From an uncultured Flavobacteriales bacterium (GTDB taxonomy: Bacteria > Bacteroidota > Bacteroidia > Flavobacteriales > JBLHRE01), in contig CAKZPI010000042.1 in NCBI GenBank assembly GCA_937139155.1, forward strand, positions 66,087 through 130,086: a stretch of 64,000 nucleotides of DNA, read 5' to 3'. The position numbers and the translations under genes are program-made. The number at the start of each line of letters is the position of its first letter. The stretch's first letter is position 1. Below, piece by piece: positions 27,873-37,461 of the stretch. Below the pieces are notes generated by a model, which saw nothing but the letters and a program-made list of their open reading frames with translations, had not been told where the DNA came from and ran no database searches.

Positions 27873-28948
27873 GGATTTAGTTTTGCACTACGGTTTCTTA
27901 AATAATGATCTACCAAAACAAGGGAGGCCATAGACTCTACAATGGGCACAGCTCTTGGCACCACACAAGGATCATGTCTTCCTCTTCCTTCCAGTTCAAT
28001 TTTTTCCCCCTCAGGGTTTACAGATTTCTGCTTTCGCAGGAGGGTTGCCACAGGCTTGAACGCCACCGAAAAATGGATGTCCATTCCATTGGTTATTCCC
28101 CCTTGAACTCCCCCACTATGGTTGGTAATTGTACGGATGTTACCGTCTTCTGAATCAAAAATATCATTGTGGTCAGAGCCTTTCATGCTAGCTCCAGAAA
28201 AGCCAGAGCCAATGGAAAAGCCTTTCACAGCATTTATGCTCATCATAGCCTTTGCCAGATCGGCTTCAATTCGATCAAAAACAGGTTCACCCCAACCGGC
28301 TGGAACCCTTTCAATTAAGCATTTTATAACGCCGCCTAGGGTATTCCCTTCCTTCCGGGCTTTCTCAATCGAATCAATCATCCTTTCCGCCGTCTCTGGG
28401 TCTGGGCATCGAACGATGGAGTCATCGATTTTGGTAAGGTCTAATTTTCGGTCTGAAATTTTCACGGTTCCTACACTTGAAACGTAGGCCCGTACCCTCA
28501 AGCCTAGCGATTCTAGGATTTGCATGGCAATGGCTCCTCCTACAACCCTGCAGGCGGTTTCTCGGGCTGAAGACCTTCCTCCTCCCCGATGGTCTCGAAT
28601 TCCATATTTTACCTGATATGTAAAATCAGCATGTGAAGGTCGATACGCAGATTTTAGATGGTCGTAATCCTTACTTTTAGCATCCTTGTTTTTTAAGATG
28701 AACCCAATGGGTGTTCCCAAGGACATTCCTTCAAAAACCCCACTTAAAATTTCCAAGTCATCTGACTCTTTTCTTTGTGTGGTAATTCTTGATTGGCCAG
28801 GCTTTCGCCGATTCAACTGCTTCTGAATAAAATCCTCCGAAATTGGAAGACCTGCCGGACATCCATCCACGATGCCTCCTATTGCCTTGCCATGTGATTC
28901 GCCAAAGCTTGTGAGTCTAAATATTTCCCCAAAGGTATTTCCTGCCAT
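27869..28948 (-). CDS. aroC: Chorismate synthase
   Basis: AroC converts 5-enolpyruvylshikimate-3-phosphate to chorismate using reduced FMN. From the ATG at 28948 the product is 359 residues, starting [20 protein letters not shown], the classic N-terminal signature. [24 protein letters not shown] near residues 120-143 and the FMN-binding [16 protein letters not shown] segment are present. An in-frame ATG at 29044 would add 32 residues unlike the family and lies upstream of the promoter, so it is rejected. It heads the aroC-symporter-PorE-lipoprotein run. Confidence 0.95.
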   Translation of the reverse strand: MAGNTFGEIFRLTSFGESHGKAIGGIVDGCPAGLPISEDFIQKQLNRRKPGQSRITTQRKESDDLEILSGVFEGMSLGTPIGFILKNKDAKSKDYDHLKSAYRPSHADFTYQVKYGIRDHRGGGRSSARETACRVVGGAIAMQILESLGLRVRAYVSSVGTVKISDRKLDLTKIDDSIVRCPDPETAERMIDSIEKARKEGNTLGGVIKCLIERVPAGWGEPVFDRIEADLAKAMMSINAVKGFSIGSGFSGASMKGSDHNDIFDSEDGNIRTITNHSGGVQGGITNGMDIHFSVAFKPVATLLRKQKSVNPEGEKIELEGRGRHDPCVVPRAVPIVESMASLVLVDHYLRNRSAKLNP

Positions 28949-28954
28949 AGCGCA

Positions 28955-28985
28955 CAAATATAAGTTTCTATTAAGACCCTGAAAC
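28955..28985 (-). promoter_or_regulatory. Candidate promoter of aroC, probably giving a leaderless mRNA
   Basis: On the minus strand TATATTTG (28955-28962) matches the -7 consensus fully, and TTTC (28982-28985) lies exactly 19 bp upstream, one mismatch from TTTG. The -7 box ends 6 bp before the aroC ATG, so transcription should start at or next to the start codon. Confidence 0.65.
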
Positions 28986-29034
28986 CCCTTGTAAGCCTTA
29001 AACAAAGTGCTACCTTGCATGGGAAATACATCCC

Positions 29035-30270
29035 ATGAATACACTTATAAAAAACATAGGTGAACTTCACCAAATCAGGGCCTTAGGAGACGCTCCTGTA
29101 TCAGGAGAAGCCATGAAAACGGCCCCATCCATCAAAAATGCCTTCTTAGAAATCGTAAACGGGAAAATCCATGCCTATGGCCCGATGAGTGATTATGAAC
29201 CCAAACTTGCTTTCCAAGAAATTGACGCAGGAAACGGACATGTTTTGCCAGGGTTTGTTGACAGCCATACCCATTTAATTTTTGCAGATACCCGGGAAAC
29301 CGAGTTTGAAGACCGAATCAAGGGTTTAACCTATGAGGAAATTGCGGAGCGTGGAGGCGGTATTCTGAATTCAGCCAAGGCTTTAGAAAACACCGATGAA
29401 GATGTCCTTTACCGGGATGCCATGCTCAGGCTTACCCGATTGATTAGGAAGGGCACCACGAGCATTGAAATAAAAAGCGGCTATGGCTTGAGTCCGGAAG
29501 CTGAAATAAAAATGCTGCGGGTGGCCAGGAGAATTCAAAAAACTTCCCCTATTCCCGTGAGAACAACCTTCCTTGGAGCCCATGCCATCCCCAAGAAATA
29601 CAAAGGTTCACCCGAAAAATACATCCAAGAAATCAAAGAGGTCATGTTGCCCCAAATTGGTCGCGAACGCTTGGCTGATTACATCGATGTGTTTTGTGAA
29701 AAAGGGTATTTTTCTGTGGAACAAACCCTTGACATCATCCGTGAAGGGGCTAAATACGGATTGAAAGCAAAGGTGCATGTTAACCAGTTCAATGTTTTAG
29801 GAGGAATCCCTTCTCTTGTGAAAGAAGGGGCTGTTTCGGTTGACCATCTTGAGGTTATGGACGATGCAGACCTTGAGGCTCTAAAGACTGGAAATACCAT
29901 GCCCGTACTTCTTCCTTCTTGCTCCTTCTTCTTAGGCATACCTTTTGGGCCGGCAAGAAAAATTATTGATGCCGGACTTCCCTTGGCCCTCGCTTCTGAT
30001 TTTAACCCAGGGTCTACCCCATCAGGTAACTTAGAATTTGTATTCTCACTGGCCTGCATAAAGCTAAAAATGACTCCGGCGGAAGCCTTAAATGCCTTGA
30101 CCATAAATGCGGCTAAAGCAATTGAACTAGAAGATGAGGTAGGAAGTATAACAATAGGAAAATCAGCTAATTTAATACTCACCCAACCCATGAAATCACT
30201 GGCTCTTATGCCATATTCGTTTGGAGAGACTAACATTAAAACCGTACTTATTAATGGGGAAATATTCTGA
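29035..30270 (+). CDS. hutI: Imidazolonepropionase
   Basis: HutI hydrolyses imidazolone-5-propionate to N-formimidoyl-glutamate in histidine degradation. The 411-residue amidohydrolase has the metal-binding [19 protein letters not shown] near residues 80-98. [17 protein letters not shown] near 146-162 and [12 protein letters not shown] near 177-188 follow, then VDHLEVM and [13 protein letters not shown] near the C-terminus, all as in the family. It starts a plus-strand run hutI-hutG-ftcD. A weak -7-like TACCTTGC lies about 17 bp upstream. hutH and hutU are not in the window. Confidence 0.95.
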   Translation: MNTLIKNIGELHQIRALGDAPVSGEAMKTAPSIKNAFLEIVNGKIHAYGPMSDYEPKLAFQEIDAGNGHVLPGFVDSHTHLIFADTRETEFEDRIKGLTYEEIAERGGGILNSAKALENTDEDVLYRDAMLRLTRLIRKGTTSIEIKSGYGLSPEAEIKMLRVARRIQKTSPIPVRTTFLGAHAIPKKYKGSPEKYIQEIKEVMLPQIGRERLADYIDVFCEKGYFSVEQTLDIIREGAKYGLKAKVHVNQFNVLGGIPSLVKEGAVSVDHLEVMDDADLEALKTGNTMPVLLPSCSFFLGIPFGPARKIIDAGLPLALASDFNPGSTPSGNLEFVFSLACIKLKMTPAEALNALTINAAKAIELEDEVGSITIGKSANLILTQPMKSLALMPYSFGETNIKTVLINGEIF

Positions 30271-31312
30271 TTCCATTTTCTTGGAAATTTATGGAGATCA
30301 AGACCTTAAATTAGCCACCCAACCAAGAAAGGGTGAACAAAAATTGGGTGAAAAATTCAGCTTTCCTTCTTCAAAAGAACTAAGCGATTTAGAAAAAGAA
30401 ACCGCCCGGTTCGTTTTGGTGGGAATTGGTGAGGACATTGGAGTTCAAGGCAATTACGGACGGAAAGGAGCTCGTGAAGGTTGGGATGTAGCCTTCCCTG
30501 CCCTCTGCAATATGCAGTCTAACAAATACCTCTCTGGAGAAGAAATCTTAATCTTGGGCAAGGTTAATGCAGAGAAAGCCATGGATTCTATTGCTGAACT
30601 CGACCCAAGCATAGAAGCCCAGGCCCGAGAAATTCATTTGGCCGTTCAAGCCTTGGATGATTTCATTTCTGGATTGTGTGCAGAAATCATAAAAGCCGGG
30701 AAAACGCCCATATTTATTGGCGGCGGACATAATAATGCCTACCCCCTTCTGAAAGGCTCAAGCCAGGCTTTTGAAACCGAAGATGGAGTAAACGTTTTCA
30801 ATTGTGACCCCCATGCTGATTTTCGAAAAATTGAAGGTCGACATAGTGGGAATGGTTTCCGATACGCCCACGAAGAAGGGTTTTTGAATCGATATTTTTT
30901 AATGGGCTTTCACGAATCTTATAACAACCAAGCCAGTTTAGACGCCCTTGCCAAAATGGAAGAGGACTGGAAACGAGTGAGTTTTGACTCTATGTACGTT
31001 CGAAATGAAACCACCCTTGAGTACCAACTTGAACGAGCCGTGATCTTCCTTCGTAAAAAACCTACCGGACTGGAAATTGATCTTGACTCAATTGAAAACA
31101 TGCCAAGCTCGGCCATGGGACCTTCCGGATTTACACCAAATCAGGTTCGAAGAATGATTTATAAATTAGGGTACTCAGCCCATTGCGCCTATTTGCACAT
31201 TGCCGAAGGAGCCCCGAAGTATTCCAATGACCAAGGGAAAATGTTGGGGAAATTCATGGCCTATTTAATCACAGACTTTGTGAAAGCTCAGAACAAAAAA
31301 GCTTCTGAATAA
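30254..31312 (+). CDS. hutG: Formimidoylglutamase (arginase/ureohydrolase family)
   Basis: The 352-residue enzyme should hydrolyse N-formimidoyl-glutamate to glutamate and formamide. Ureohydrolase metal-site segments are seen in FIGGGHNNAYPLL, NCDPHADFRKIEGRHSGNGF and GLEIDLDSIENMPSSA. The GRHSGNGF and SSAMGPSGF segments are typical of the Bacteroidota HutG-like branch, not of arginase. The ATG at 30254 is chosen; it overlaps hutI by 17 bp, and a longer frame from 30221 adds eleven residues inside hutI. ftcD begins at the base after its stop. Confidence 0.85.
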   Translation: MGKYSDSIFLEIYGDQDLKLATQPRKGEQKLGEKFSFPSSKELSDLEKETARFVLVGIGEDIGVQGNYGRKGAREGWDVAFPALCNMQSNKYLSGEEILILGKVNAEKAMDSIAELDPSIEAQAREIHLAVQALDDFISGLCAEIIKAGKTPIFIGGGHNNAYPLLKGSSQAFETEDGVNVFNCDPHADFRKIEGRHSGNGFRYAHEEGFLNRYFLMGFHESYNNQASLDALAKMEEDWKRVSFDSMYVRNETTLEYQLERAVIFLRKKPTGLEIDLDSIENMPSSAMGPSGFTPNQVRRMIYKLGYSAHCAYLHIAEGAPKYSNDQGKMLGKFMAYLITDFVKAQNKKASE

Positions 31313-32308
31313 ATGTGGATAGAATGTGTTCCGAATGTTTCTGAAGGACAAAATCAAGATCTCATTAACGAGCTTGTTCAAACCCTTGAAAACCAAAGAA
31401 GAACCCATGTGCTGCATGTAGATTCAGGAGAATCAGCACATAGAACCGTGATTACCTTCATGGTTCATGAGGATGACTTTATTTCTACTGGATTCGCATT
31501 TTTTGAGAAAGCCTTATCCTTAATTGATATGCGCAACCACAAAGGAGTACATCCCAGAATGGGAGCCGTTGATGTATTTCCGGTCATTCCACTCAATGCG
31601 GATGAAGCAAAAAGCCTGGTGAAGGTGAATCAATTGGGAGAAAAACTTTCGGAAAAACTTGATTTGCCCATAATTTTCTATGAAAAATCAGCCAGAAAGC
31701 CCGGGTTTGAAAACTTAGCCAAGGCCCGTAGAAGCTTGGAGTTTTTTAGGGGAAACCCAATGAAAAAGAATGAATGGATTGACCTAGGAAAAGATAAATC
31801 CATTGAAAAAACCGGAATCACGGCCCTAGGCTTACGGCCTCCCCTGATTGCATTTAACCTAAATCTGAACACCAAAAACCGAGAACTTGCCGTATATATA
31901 GCAGAACGACTAAGAACTTCGGGACGAATGGAAAATGGCCACCGGATTCCAGGATTGTTTCAAGGCCTAAAATGCATTGGCTGGTACCTTGAAGACCAAG
32001 CACGTGCCCAGGTTTCTTGCAATATTGTTGACCATAAAAAACTGGATTTGTTCGAATTTTATAAAAAAGCCTCCGAACTAGCAGCTGAACATGGAGCAAG
32101 AATCACTGGCTCTGAACTCATCGGACTAATGCCCAAAGCATTTTTGCTCAAAGGCAATCCATTTCAAGGAAAGGAAGAACATCGCCTTGAAAAAGCGGTT
32201 GAGTTCATTGGCCTGGAAAACCGAGAAAATGGTTTATGGAAAAATCGGATATTGGAGGAAGTTATTCAACGTAAAACAAATTTAACCTTTGACCTTAGCA
32301 ACTGGTAA
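31313..32308 (+). CDS. ftcD: Glutamate formimidoyltransferase (FTCD N-terminal type)
   Basis: The 331-residue protein begins WIECVPNVSEGQNQ, the hallmark of formimidoyltransferases. It contains HRTVITFMV and KGVHPRMGAVDVFPVIPL near residues 64-80 and TALGLRPPLIAFNLNL near 165-180. The length fits the transferase domain alone, without the cyclodeaminase half. It moves the formimino group from formimidoyl-glutamate to tetrahydrofolate. With hutG present as well, two routes for formimidoyl-glutamate appear encoded side by side. It sits directly after hutG, and the patatin gene begins 3 bp later. Confidence 0.93.
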   Translation: MWIECVPNVSEGQNQDLINELVQTLENQRRTHVLHVDSGESAHRTVITFMVHEDDFISTGFAFFEKALSLIDMRNHKGVHPRMGAVDVFPVIPLNADEAKSLVKVNQLGEKLSEKLDLPIIFYEKSARKPGFENLAKARRSLEFFRGNPMKKNEWIDLGKDKSIEKTGITALGLRPPLIAFNLNLNTKNRELAVYIAERLRTSGRMENGHRIPGLFQGLKCIGWYLEDQARAQVSCNIVDHKKLDLFEFYKKASELAAEHGARITGSELIGLMPKAFLLKGNPFQGKEEHRLEKAVEFIGLENRENGLWKNRILEEVIQRKTNLTFDLSNW

Positions 32309-32311
32309 TTC

Positions 32312-34543
32312 ATGAGCAATACAAAACCGGGTTTTTTCGAACGAACCTTTCGCTTTTTCCCTTTTCAGCTTTTGCTATTGCACTTCAAGAAAAGTCAAAT
32401 TCAACTTTTCCTATGGTTGATTTTGGTTGCCTTCGTTTCGGGTAAATTGGCCCAAAAATATGGGGTTTATTACCTATTTGTTTCTCCTGAGTACCTGGAT
32501 AAAACAGAGCTTTGGAGCTATATCTTAATGGGAATGTCGTTTGGCTTGTTTACCATGGCCTTCCATATTTCAAGCTACGTTCGGTACTCCTTTCGGTTTC
32601 CTTTCATTGCTACCCTTTCCAGAGCTTTCTATAAGTTCTCCCTGAATAATTCCTTGATTCCGGCCCTTTTTGCCGCTTATTATATCTACGCCCTGGTAGA
32701 CTTCCACATCCGGGTAACCGGTAAATCATGGATTGATATTTCCTTTTTTGTTTTAGGATTTCTTCTAGGCGCTGTTTTCATCATCAGCCTTACCCTCACC
32801 TATTTCTTCACCGCCAACCGTAACTTGGTTCAAGGACTAGGAGAGAAACTTGACAAGCCCTTGAAATTCTTGGTAAAAAAGAACAAGCGCGACATACCGA
32901 TTTTTGGAATTGAAGCAGGAAAAACCCGTACCTATATGCGGTCTTTATTCCAATTTGCCTTGGTACGGAAATCAGACCATTACAAGACGGAAACCTTAAT
33001 TCAAACCTTCCAACAACATCATAGAAATGCAGCTTTCTATACGGTTGCCATCATAGTTCTATTGATCGTTCTGAGCATTTATCAAGAGGTTCCCAGGCTC
33101 ATGATTCCGGCTGGTTCAACCATTTTCATTCTGGCCAGTATTTACATGCTTCTAACTGCTGCCTTGTTTACCTGGTTCAAAGGCTGGACCACCTCCGTAA
33201 TGATTTTATTATTGATTGGTTTGAATTTCCTTACGGGAACCTTCCCCTTCAACCGAACCAATTTTGCCTATGGCCTTGACTATAAAACAGAACCCGCCCC
33301 CTTCACCTACGAGCATTTAGACAGCCTGACTCAATTCGATTATCTTATTGAGGATAAGCAACATATGCTTCAGATTCTCGGAAACTGGAAGGCAAAGCAA
33401 AGTGCCAGAAAACCTAAACTGGTCTTCATAAATACCAGCGGAGGAGGCCTTAGATCTGCCCTCTGGACCTTTGATGTTCTACAATATGCAGATAGCCTTA
33501 CCCATGGAAAAATGATGGATGCCGCCCAATTAATCACGGGGTCTTCCGGGGGTATGGTTGGAGCCGCTTATTATCGAGAGCTTGTAGGACAAAGGAACCA
33601 AGGTCAAATAAAAAGTTCTTTTGATGATTCTCTAAGGTATCCGCTTGCGCGGGATTTATTAAATCCGGTGGCTTTTAGCTTTGCTACCAACGACTTATTC
33701 ATCAAGTTCAGAACCTTTGAAGACGCTGGTTTTAAGTACACCAAAGACCGCGGATATGCCTGGGAATCAAAGCTAATTGAAAACACGGGAGTATGGAGGC
33801 AAACCAGAATTTCAGATTATGCAGAACCTGAGTTTAAAGCTGAGATTCCTTTGATGATTTTGGCACCCTCCATTGTTAATGAAGGTAGACGACTTTTGAT
33901 TTCTGCCCAACCTACCTCCTACCTTTCGGTGGTATACCCATTCACTGGCGACCGGAGCAATTCATCTTATGACGGGGTTGAGTTCAAGCGAATGTTTGAA
34001 GATCAAAGCGGGGATAGCCTGAAATTCACTTCCGCTCTAAGAATGTCCGCTTCTTTCCCCTATATAACTCCTCTGGTAAGTTTGCCTTCAGACCCGCCCA
34101 TGAGGTTGATTGATGCTGGAGTACGCGACAATTCAGGATTTGAACTTTCTGTACGGTTCTTGTATTGCTTTAAAGAATGGATACGAGAGAATACCTCTGG
34201 GGTGGTTTTTCTTCAGGTGCATGCAGACCGACCTCGAATGATTCCTATACAAGACCCAGGACCAGATCGAGCGCTTAAAGACATAAGTTTACCCATTGCC
34301 GGAGTTTTTAATTCTTTCATCAATATGCAAGACTTTCAAAATGAATACCTCCGCGAATTGATGAACGAATGGCTAGACATGCCCGTTGATTTTCTGAATT
34401 TCGAATTGATGGAAAAATCAAATGAGTTCAGCCTAAGTTGGCACCTTACCGAAAAAGAAAAGTCTAGAATTTATTCCTCCATTTACAATCCTACCAATTG
34501 GGAGTCATTCAATGAGTTGAAGCGAATTTTAGAAGAGAATTAA
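32312..34543 (+). CDS. Membrane-anchored patatin-like phospholipase
   Basis: The 743-residue protein has about six or seven hydrophobic segments in its first 330 residues, then a patatin-like domain. The oxyanion loop is NTSGGGLRSALW near residues 375-386, the nucleophile elbow ITGSSGGMVG (GxSxG, Ser near 413), and the catalytic dyad Asp lies in LIDAGVRDNSG near 605-615. It probably deacylates membrane lipids. It is 3 bp downstream of ftcD, so it may ride on the hut transcript, and it ends 1 bp from the convergent E1 gene. Confidence 0.82.
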   Translation: MSNTKPGFFERTFRFFPFQLLLLHFKKSQIQLFLWLILVAFVSGKLAQKYGVYYLFVSPEYLDKTELWSYILMGMSFGLFTMAFHISSYVRYSFRFPFIATLSRAFYKFSLNNSLIPALFAAYYIYALVDFHIRVTGKSWIDISFFVLGFLLGAVFIISLTLTYFFTANRNLVQGLGEKLDKPLKFLVKKNKRDIPIFGIEAGKTRTYMRSLFQFALVRKSDHYKTETLIQTFQQHHRNAAFYTVAIIVLLIVLSIYQEVPRLMIPAGSTIFILASIYMLLTAALFTWFKGWTTSVMILLLIGLNFLTGTFPFNRTNFAYGLDYKTEPAPFTYEHLDSLTQFDYLIEDKQHMLQILGNWKAKQSARKPKLVFINTSGGGLRSALWTFDVLQYADSLTHGKMMDAAQLITGSSGGMVGAAYYRELVGQRNQGQIKSSFDDSLRYPLARDLLNPVAFSFATNDLFIKFRTFEDAGFKYTKDRGYAWESKLIENTGVWRQTRISDYAEPEFKAEIPLMILAPSIVNEGRRLLISAQPTSYLSVVYPFTGDRSNSSYDGVEFKRMFEDQSGDSLKFTSALRMSASFPYITPLVSLPSDPPMRLIDAGVRDNSGFELSVRFLYCFKEWIRENTSGVVFLQVHADRPRMIPIQDPGPDRALKDISLPIAGVFNSFINMQDFQNEYLRELMNEWLDMPVDFLNFELMEKSNEFSLSWHLTEKEKSRIYSSIYNPTNWESFNELKRILEEN

Positions 34544-34544
34544 A

Positions 34545-36527
34545 CTAAAACTTCACCAAATCCATGAAGGCTTCCTCAAGCTGAGCACTGGCCAAGAATT
34601 GATCTTCCAAGGCCTTTGCAAAAGGAATGGGAGTATTCAAAGACCCTACTCTTTTCACGGGTGCATCTAGTTTTGTAAAAGCTTTTTCGGAAATAATGGC
34701 AGAAATCTCTCCGCCAATACCCCCAAATAAGGTGTCTTCATGAAGCACCAATACCTTTCCGGTTCTATACACCGATTCAAGAATGGCTTCCTCATCCAAG
34801 GGGAGTAAGCTTCGCAAATCAATCAAATCAACCGAAACATCGGGATGTTTTTTCATAAGGTCTAAGGCCCAATGAACGCCCATTCCATAGGTAATTATGG
34901 ACACCTGATTTCCTGCGTTTACCTGCCTAGCCTTTCCAATGGGTACGTGATAATAGCCCTTAGGTACTTCCCCGTAAAGGGAGCGATACAAGGCTTTATG
35001 CTCAAAAAACATAACCGGATTTGGATCATCAATGGAAGAAAGCAGAAGTCCCTTGGCATCTTCAGGAAATGCCGGATAAACCACTTTTAAACCAGGTGTA
35101 TGCGTAAACCAAGCCTCATTGCTCTGCGAGTGAAAGGGTCCGGCCCCTACTCCAGCACCCGTTGGCATTCGCACTACAACATCCGCATTTTGCCCCCAAC
35201 GGTAATGGATCTTCGCCAAATTATTAATGATGGGATTGAATCCCGAACTTACAAAATCAGCAAATTGCATTTCTACAATCGACTTATACTTCTTTACAGA
35301 AAGGCCCAGGGCGGCAGAAATCACACCAGATTCACAAATGGGAGTATTGCGGATTCTTTCTTTTCCGAACTTATCTACAAATCCTTCTGAAATTTTAAAT
35401 ACACCCCCATATTCAGCAATATCTTGCCCCATCATGACCAAGTCTTCATGCTTGTCAAAGGCTTCCTTTAATCCGTCAGATATGGCATCTACCAAACGCA
35501 TTTCTGTTTTCTCGTTTCCCGGACTAATTCTTTCGTAATCATCTGGGGCGTAAACGTCGTTTAGTTCTTTTTCTATGGAAGCTTCTATGCTTTCGGTGGC
35601 AAAGGCTTCTTCAAGGGCTTGATTGATTTCTTCCTTAAACTCAGCCCTCCAAGCATCGATCTCAGAATCTGTAATCACACCTTCCCCAAGCAGGTAGGCT
35701 TCAAAATTATCAATGGGGTCAAGTTTGGCCCATTCATCAATCAGTCCTTCAGGATAATACTTTGTGCCAGAGGCCTCCTCATGCCCTCGCATTCTAAAGG
35801 TTTCACATTCAATTAAAACCGGCTTGGGATCCTGTCTAATTTCATTGGCCACGCGGTCTAGGGTTTGGTAAACCTCAAGTACATTGTTTCCATTGATTCG
35901 AATTCCTTGGATACCATACCCAAGAGCACGGTCAACCAAATGATCGCAATTGTACTGTTCATTGGTAGGGGTTGATAATCCCCAAGCATTATTCTCAATC
36001 AAGAAAATTACGGGTAGATTCCATACGGAGGCGAGGTTTAATGCCTCATGGAAATCGCCTTCAGAAGTGCCGCCATCTCCTGTAAAAACTAGGGTAGCCT
36101 TGCGTTCACCCGAAAGCTTGCTGGCCAACCCAATTCCGTCAGCCAGGGCCAACTGCGGACCCAAATGCGAAATCATACCTACAATATGATGCTCGTTGCT
36201 TCCAAAATGGAAAGATCTTTCCCTTCCCTTGGAAAACCCATTCTCTTTGCCTTGAAACTGCTTAAAAAGTCTGGCTAAACCTGCCCCTCTTTGGGTAAAA
36301 ACCCCAAGGTTTCTATGCATGGGCAGAATGTATTCATCCGATTCAAGGGCTAAGGTTGCCCCTACAGAAATGGCCTCTTGACCAATTCCTGAAAACCACT
36401 TTGAAATACGGCCCTGACGCAGTAAAATGAGCATCTTTTCCTCAATCATTCGAGGCTTCAACATGCCCTTGTATAAATCGCGCAGTTTATCCTTCCCTAC
36501 TCCTTTTCCGTGATGTGCATAATTCAT
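34545..36527 (-). CDS. 2-oxoacid dehydrogenase E1, fused alpha and beta subunits (branched-chain type)
   Basis: The 660-residue protein joins an E1-alpha half (residues ~1-330) to an E1-beta half (~335-660). TPP binding is shown by FTGDGGTSEGDFHEALN and ENNAWGLS in the alpha half. The beta half has MGQDIAEYGGVFK, RIRNTPICESG and MPTGAGVGAGPFHSQSNEAWF. Fused E1 of this kind in Bacteroidota is usually assigned to branched-chain 2-oxoacid dehydrogenase, which decarboxylates 2-oxoisovalerate and relatives. E2 and E3 are not adjacent. A -7 box lies 25 bp upstream. Confidence 0.9.
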   Translation of the reverse strand: MNYAHHGKGVGKDKLRDLYKGMLKPRMIEEKMLILLRQGRISKWFSGIGQEAISVGATLALESDEYILPMHRNLGVFTQRGAGLARLFKQFQGKENGFSKGRERSFHFGSNEHHIVGMISHLGPQLALADGIGLASKLSGERKATLVFTGDGGTSEGDFHEALNLASVWNLPVIFLIENNAWGLSTPTNEQYNCDHLVDRALGYGIQGIRINGNNVLEVYQTLDRVANEIRQDPKPVLIECETFRMRGHEEASGTKYYPEGLIDEWAKLDPIDNFEAYLLGEGVITDSEIDAWRAEFKEEINQALEEAFATESIEASIEKELNDVYAPDDYERISPGNEKTEMRLVDAISDGLKEAFDKHEDLVMMGQDIAEYGGVFKISEGFVDKFGKERIRNTPICESGVISAALGLSVKKYKSIVEMQFADFVSSGFNPIINNLAKIHYRWGQNADVVVRMPTGAGVGAGPFHSQSNEAWFTHTPGLKVVYPAFPEDAKGLLLSSIDDPNPVMFFEHKALYRSLYGEVPKGYYHVPIGKARQVNAGNQVSIITYGMGVHWALDLMKKHPDVSVDLIDLRSLLPLDEEAILESVYRTGKVLVLHEDTLFGGIGGEISAIISEKAFTKLDAPVKRVGSLNTPIPFAKALEDQFLASAQLEEAFMDLVKF

Positions 36528-36552
36528 ATTCCTGCCCCTTTTTTGGCGATAG

Positions 36553-36560
36553 CAAATGTA
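36553..36560 (-). promoter_or_regulatory. Candidate -7 box of the E1 gene
   Basis: TACATTTG on the minus strand is a full match to TAnnTTTG, 25 bp before the ATG. The -33 TTTG was not seen at the expected spacing. Confidence 0.5.
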
Positions 36561-36692
36561 GAATAAGGATTAGAAACCATTCATATTGATTTTGAAAGAT
36601 TTGCAAAACAAGGCCCAGATCAGGATGATTGAAACCACCCATATAAACCATAGATCCACACATGTACGCAAGGATTTCTGAGGTAGGAATCG

Positions 36693-36700
36693 TAGTTTTG
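36693..36700 (+). promoter_or_regulatory. Candidate -7 box of the FeoB-associated peptide gene
   Basis: TAGTTTTG is a full match to TAnnTTTG and ends 4 bp before the ATG at 36705, predicting a leaderless message. No -33 TTTG was seen. Confidence 0.45.
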
Positions 36701-36704
36701 CGGA

Positions 36705-36857
36705 ATGGGAATTCAAGACTTTTTATTGGGTGTTTCTATTGGACTTGCCCTTGTTTATTTGGCCAAGAAGTTTTGGCCTTCAAAATCCACTGAATGCGGG
36801 TCTTCAAGTTGCGGATGCGCAGGGAAACCGGGTGCAATGGATAAGCTAAAACCCTAA
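36705..36857 (+). CDS. FeoB-associated Cys-rich membrane protein (small)
   Basis: This 50-residue peptide has one N-terminal membrane helix (FLLGVSIGLALVYLAKKF), then a short Cys-rich tail CGSSSCGCAGKP. That is the pattern of FeoB-associated Cys-rich membrane proteins, which normally accompany the ferrous iron transporter. No feoA or feoB gene lies in the window, so this copy is orphaned or serves another role. The next gene begins 3 bp after its stop. Confidence 0.75.
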   Translation: MGIQDFLLGVSIGLALVYLAKKFWPSKSTECGSSSCGCAGKPGAMDKLKP

Positions 36858-36860
36858 TCC

Positions 36861-37457
36861 ATGTTTAAGTTTTGGTGGATTCTTGCCCTATTCCTTTCTT
36901 TCAACTTCATAGCTGAGGCTCAGCGCCTTGAAAACAGAGGATCCGGGAAACCCTTCAATCGTCAGCCTACCCAGTTGAGAATGGGATTTTCCTCCTTTAT
37001 AAACCCAAGTGAAGAACTAGAAATAAGATTTCCTGAATTTGGACTTCATAAAACCTTCCGAAACAAGAACGCTCAGATTTTTGGATTTAACGAGTTTACC
37101 TTGAATCGAAACGATTCAGTTCTCTATACCAATCTGGGCTTATCGCATGAATTTCACCTTACCTTCTTCAAGGAAGAGCCTTATAAACTCAAGCCTTATC
37201 TGGGAACTAGGTTTGATTTTACCGCATCCTTCCTTTCTCAGCTTGCCTCAAAAGTATTTACCGGAAACTTTTCCCTTCGACCCAAGTTGGGCGCCTATTA
37301 TTTAATCAATCGTAGTTTCTTACTTGACTTCGGAATAGGCTATTCGAGCATGTACTACCAAACCCAATTGGATACCCAGACGAATCAATGGTTCAGTAAT
37401 GATGGTTTTAAACAAGACCTATTTCTAAACTTTTCCTTTGGTTGGATGCTTCCCTAG
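36861..37457 (+). CDS. Outer-membrane beta-barrel-like hypothetical protein
   Basis: The 198-residue protein has a signal peptide (cleavage near AEAQR). Alternating polar/aromatic strands follow (NSVLYTNLGLSHEFHLTF, YKLKPYLGTRFDFTASF, FLLDFGIGYSSMYYQT), ending in an aromatic-rich strand LFLNFSFGWMLP. That suggests a small outer-membrane beta-barrel. No named family is recognised. It sits between the small Cys-rich protein and the lipid kinase, 3-4 bp from each. Confidence 0.65.
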   Translation: MFKFWWILALFLSFNFIAEAQRLENRGSGKPFNRQPTQLRMGFSSFINPSEELEIRFPEFGLHKTFRNKNAQIFGFNEFTLNRNDSVLYTNLGLSHEFHLTFFKEEPYKLKPYLGTRFDFTASFLSQLASKVFTGNFSLRPKLGAYYLINRSFLLDFGIGYSSMYYQTQLDTQTNQWFSNDGFKQDLFLNFSFGWMLP

Positions 37458-37461
37458 GCCT

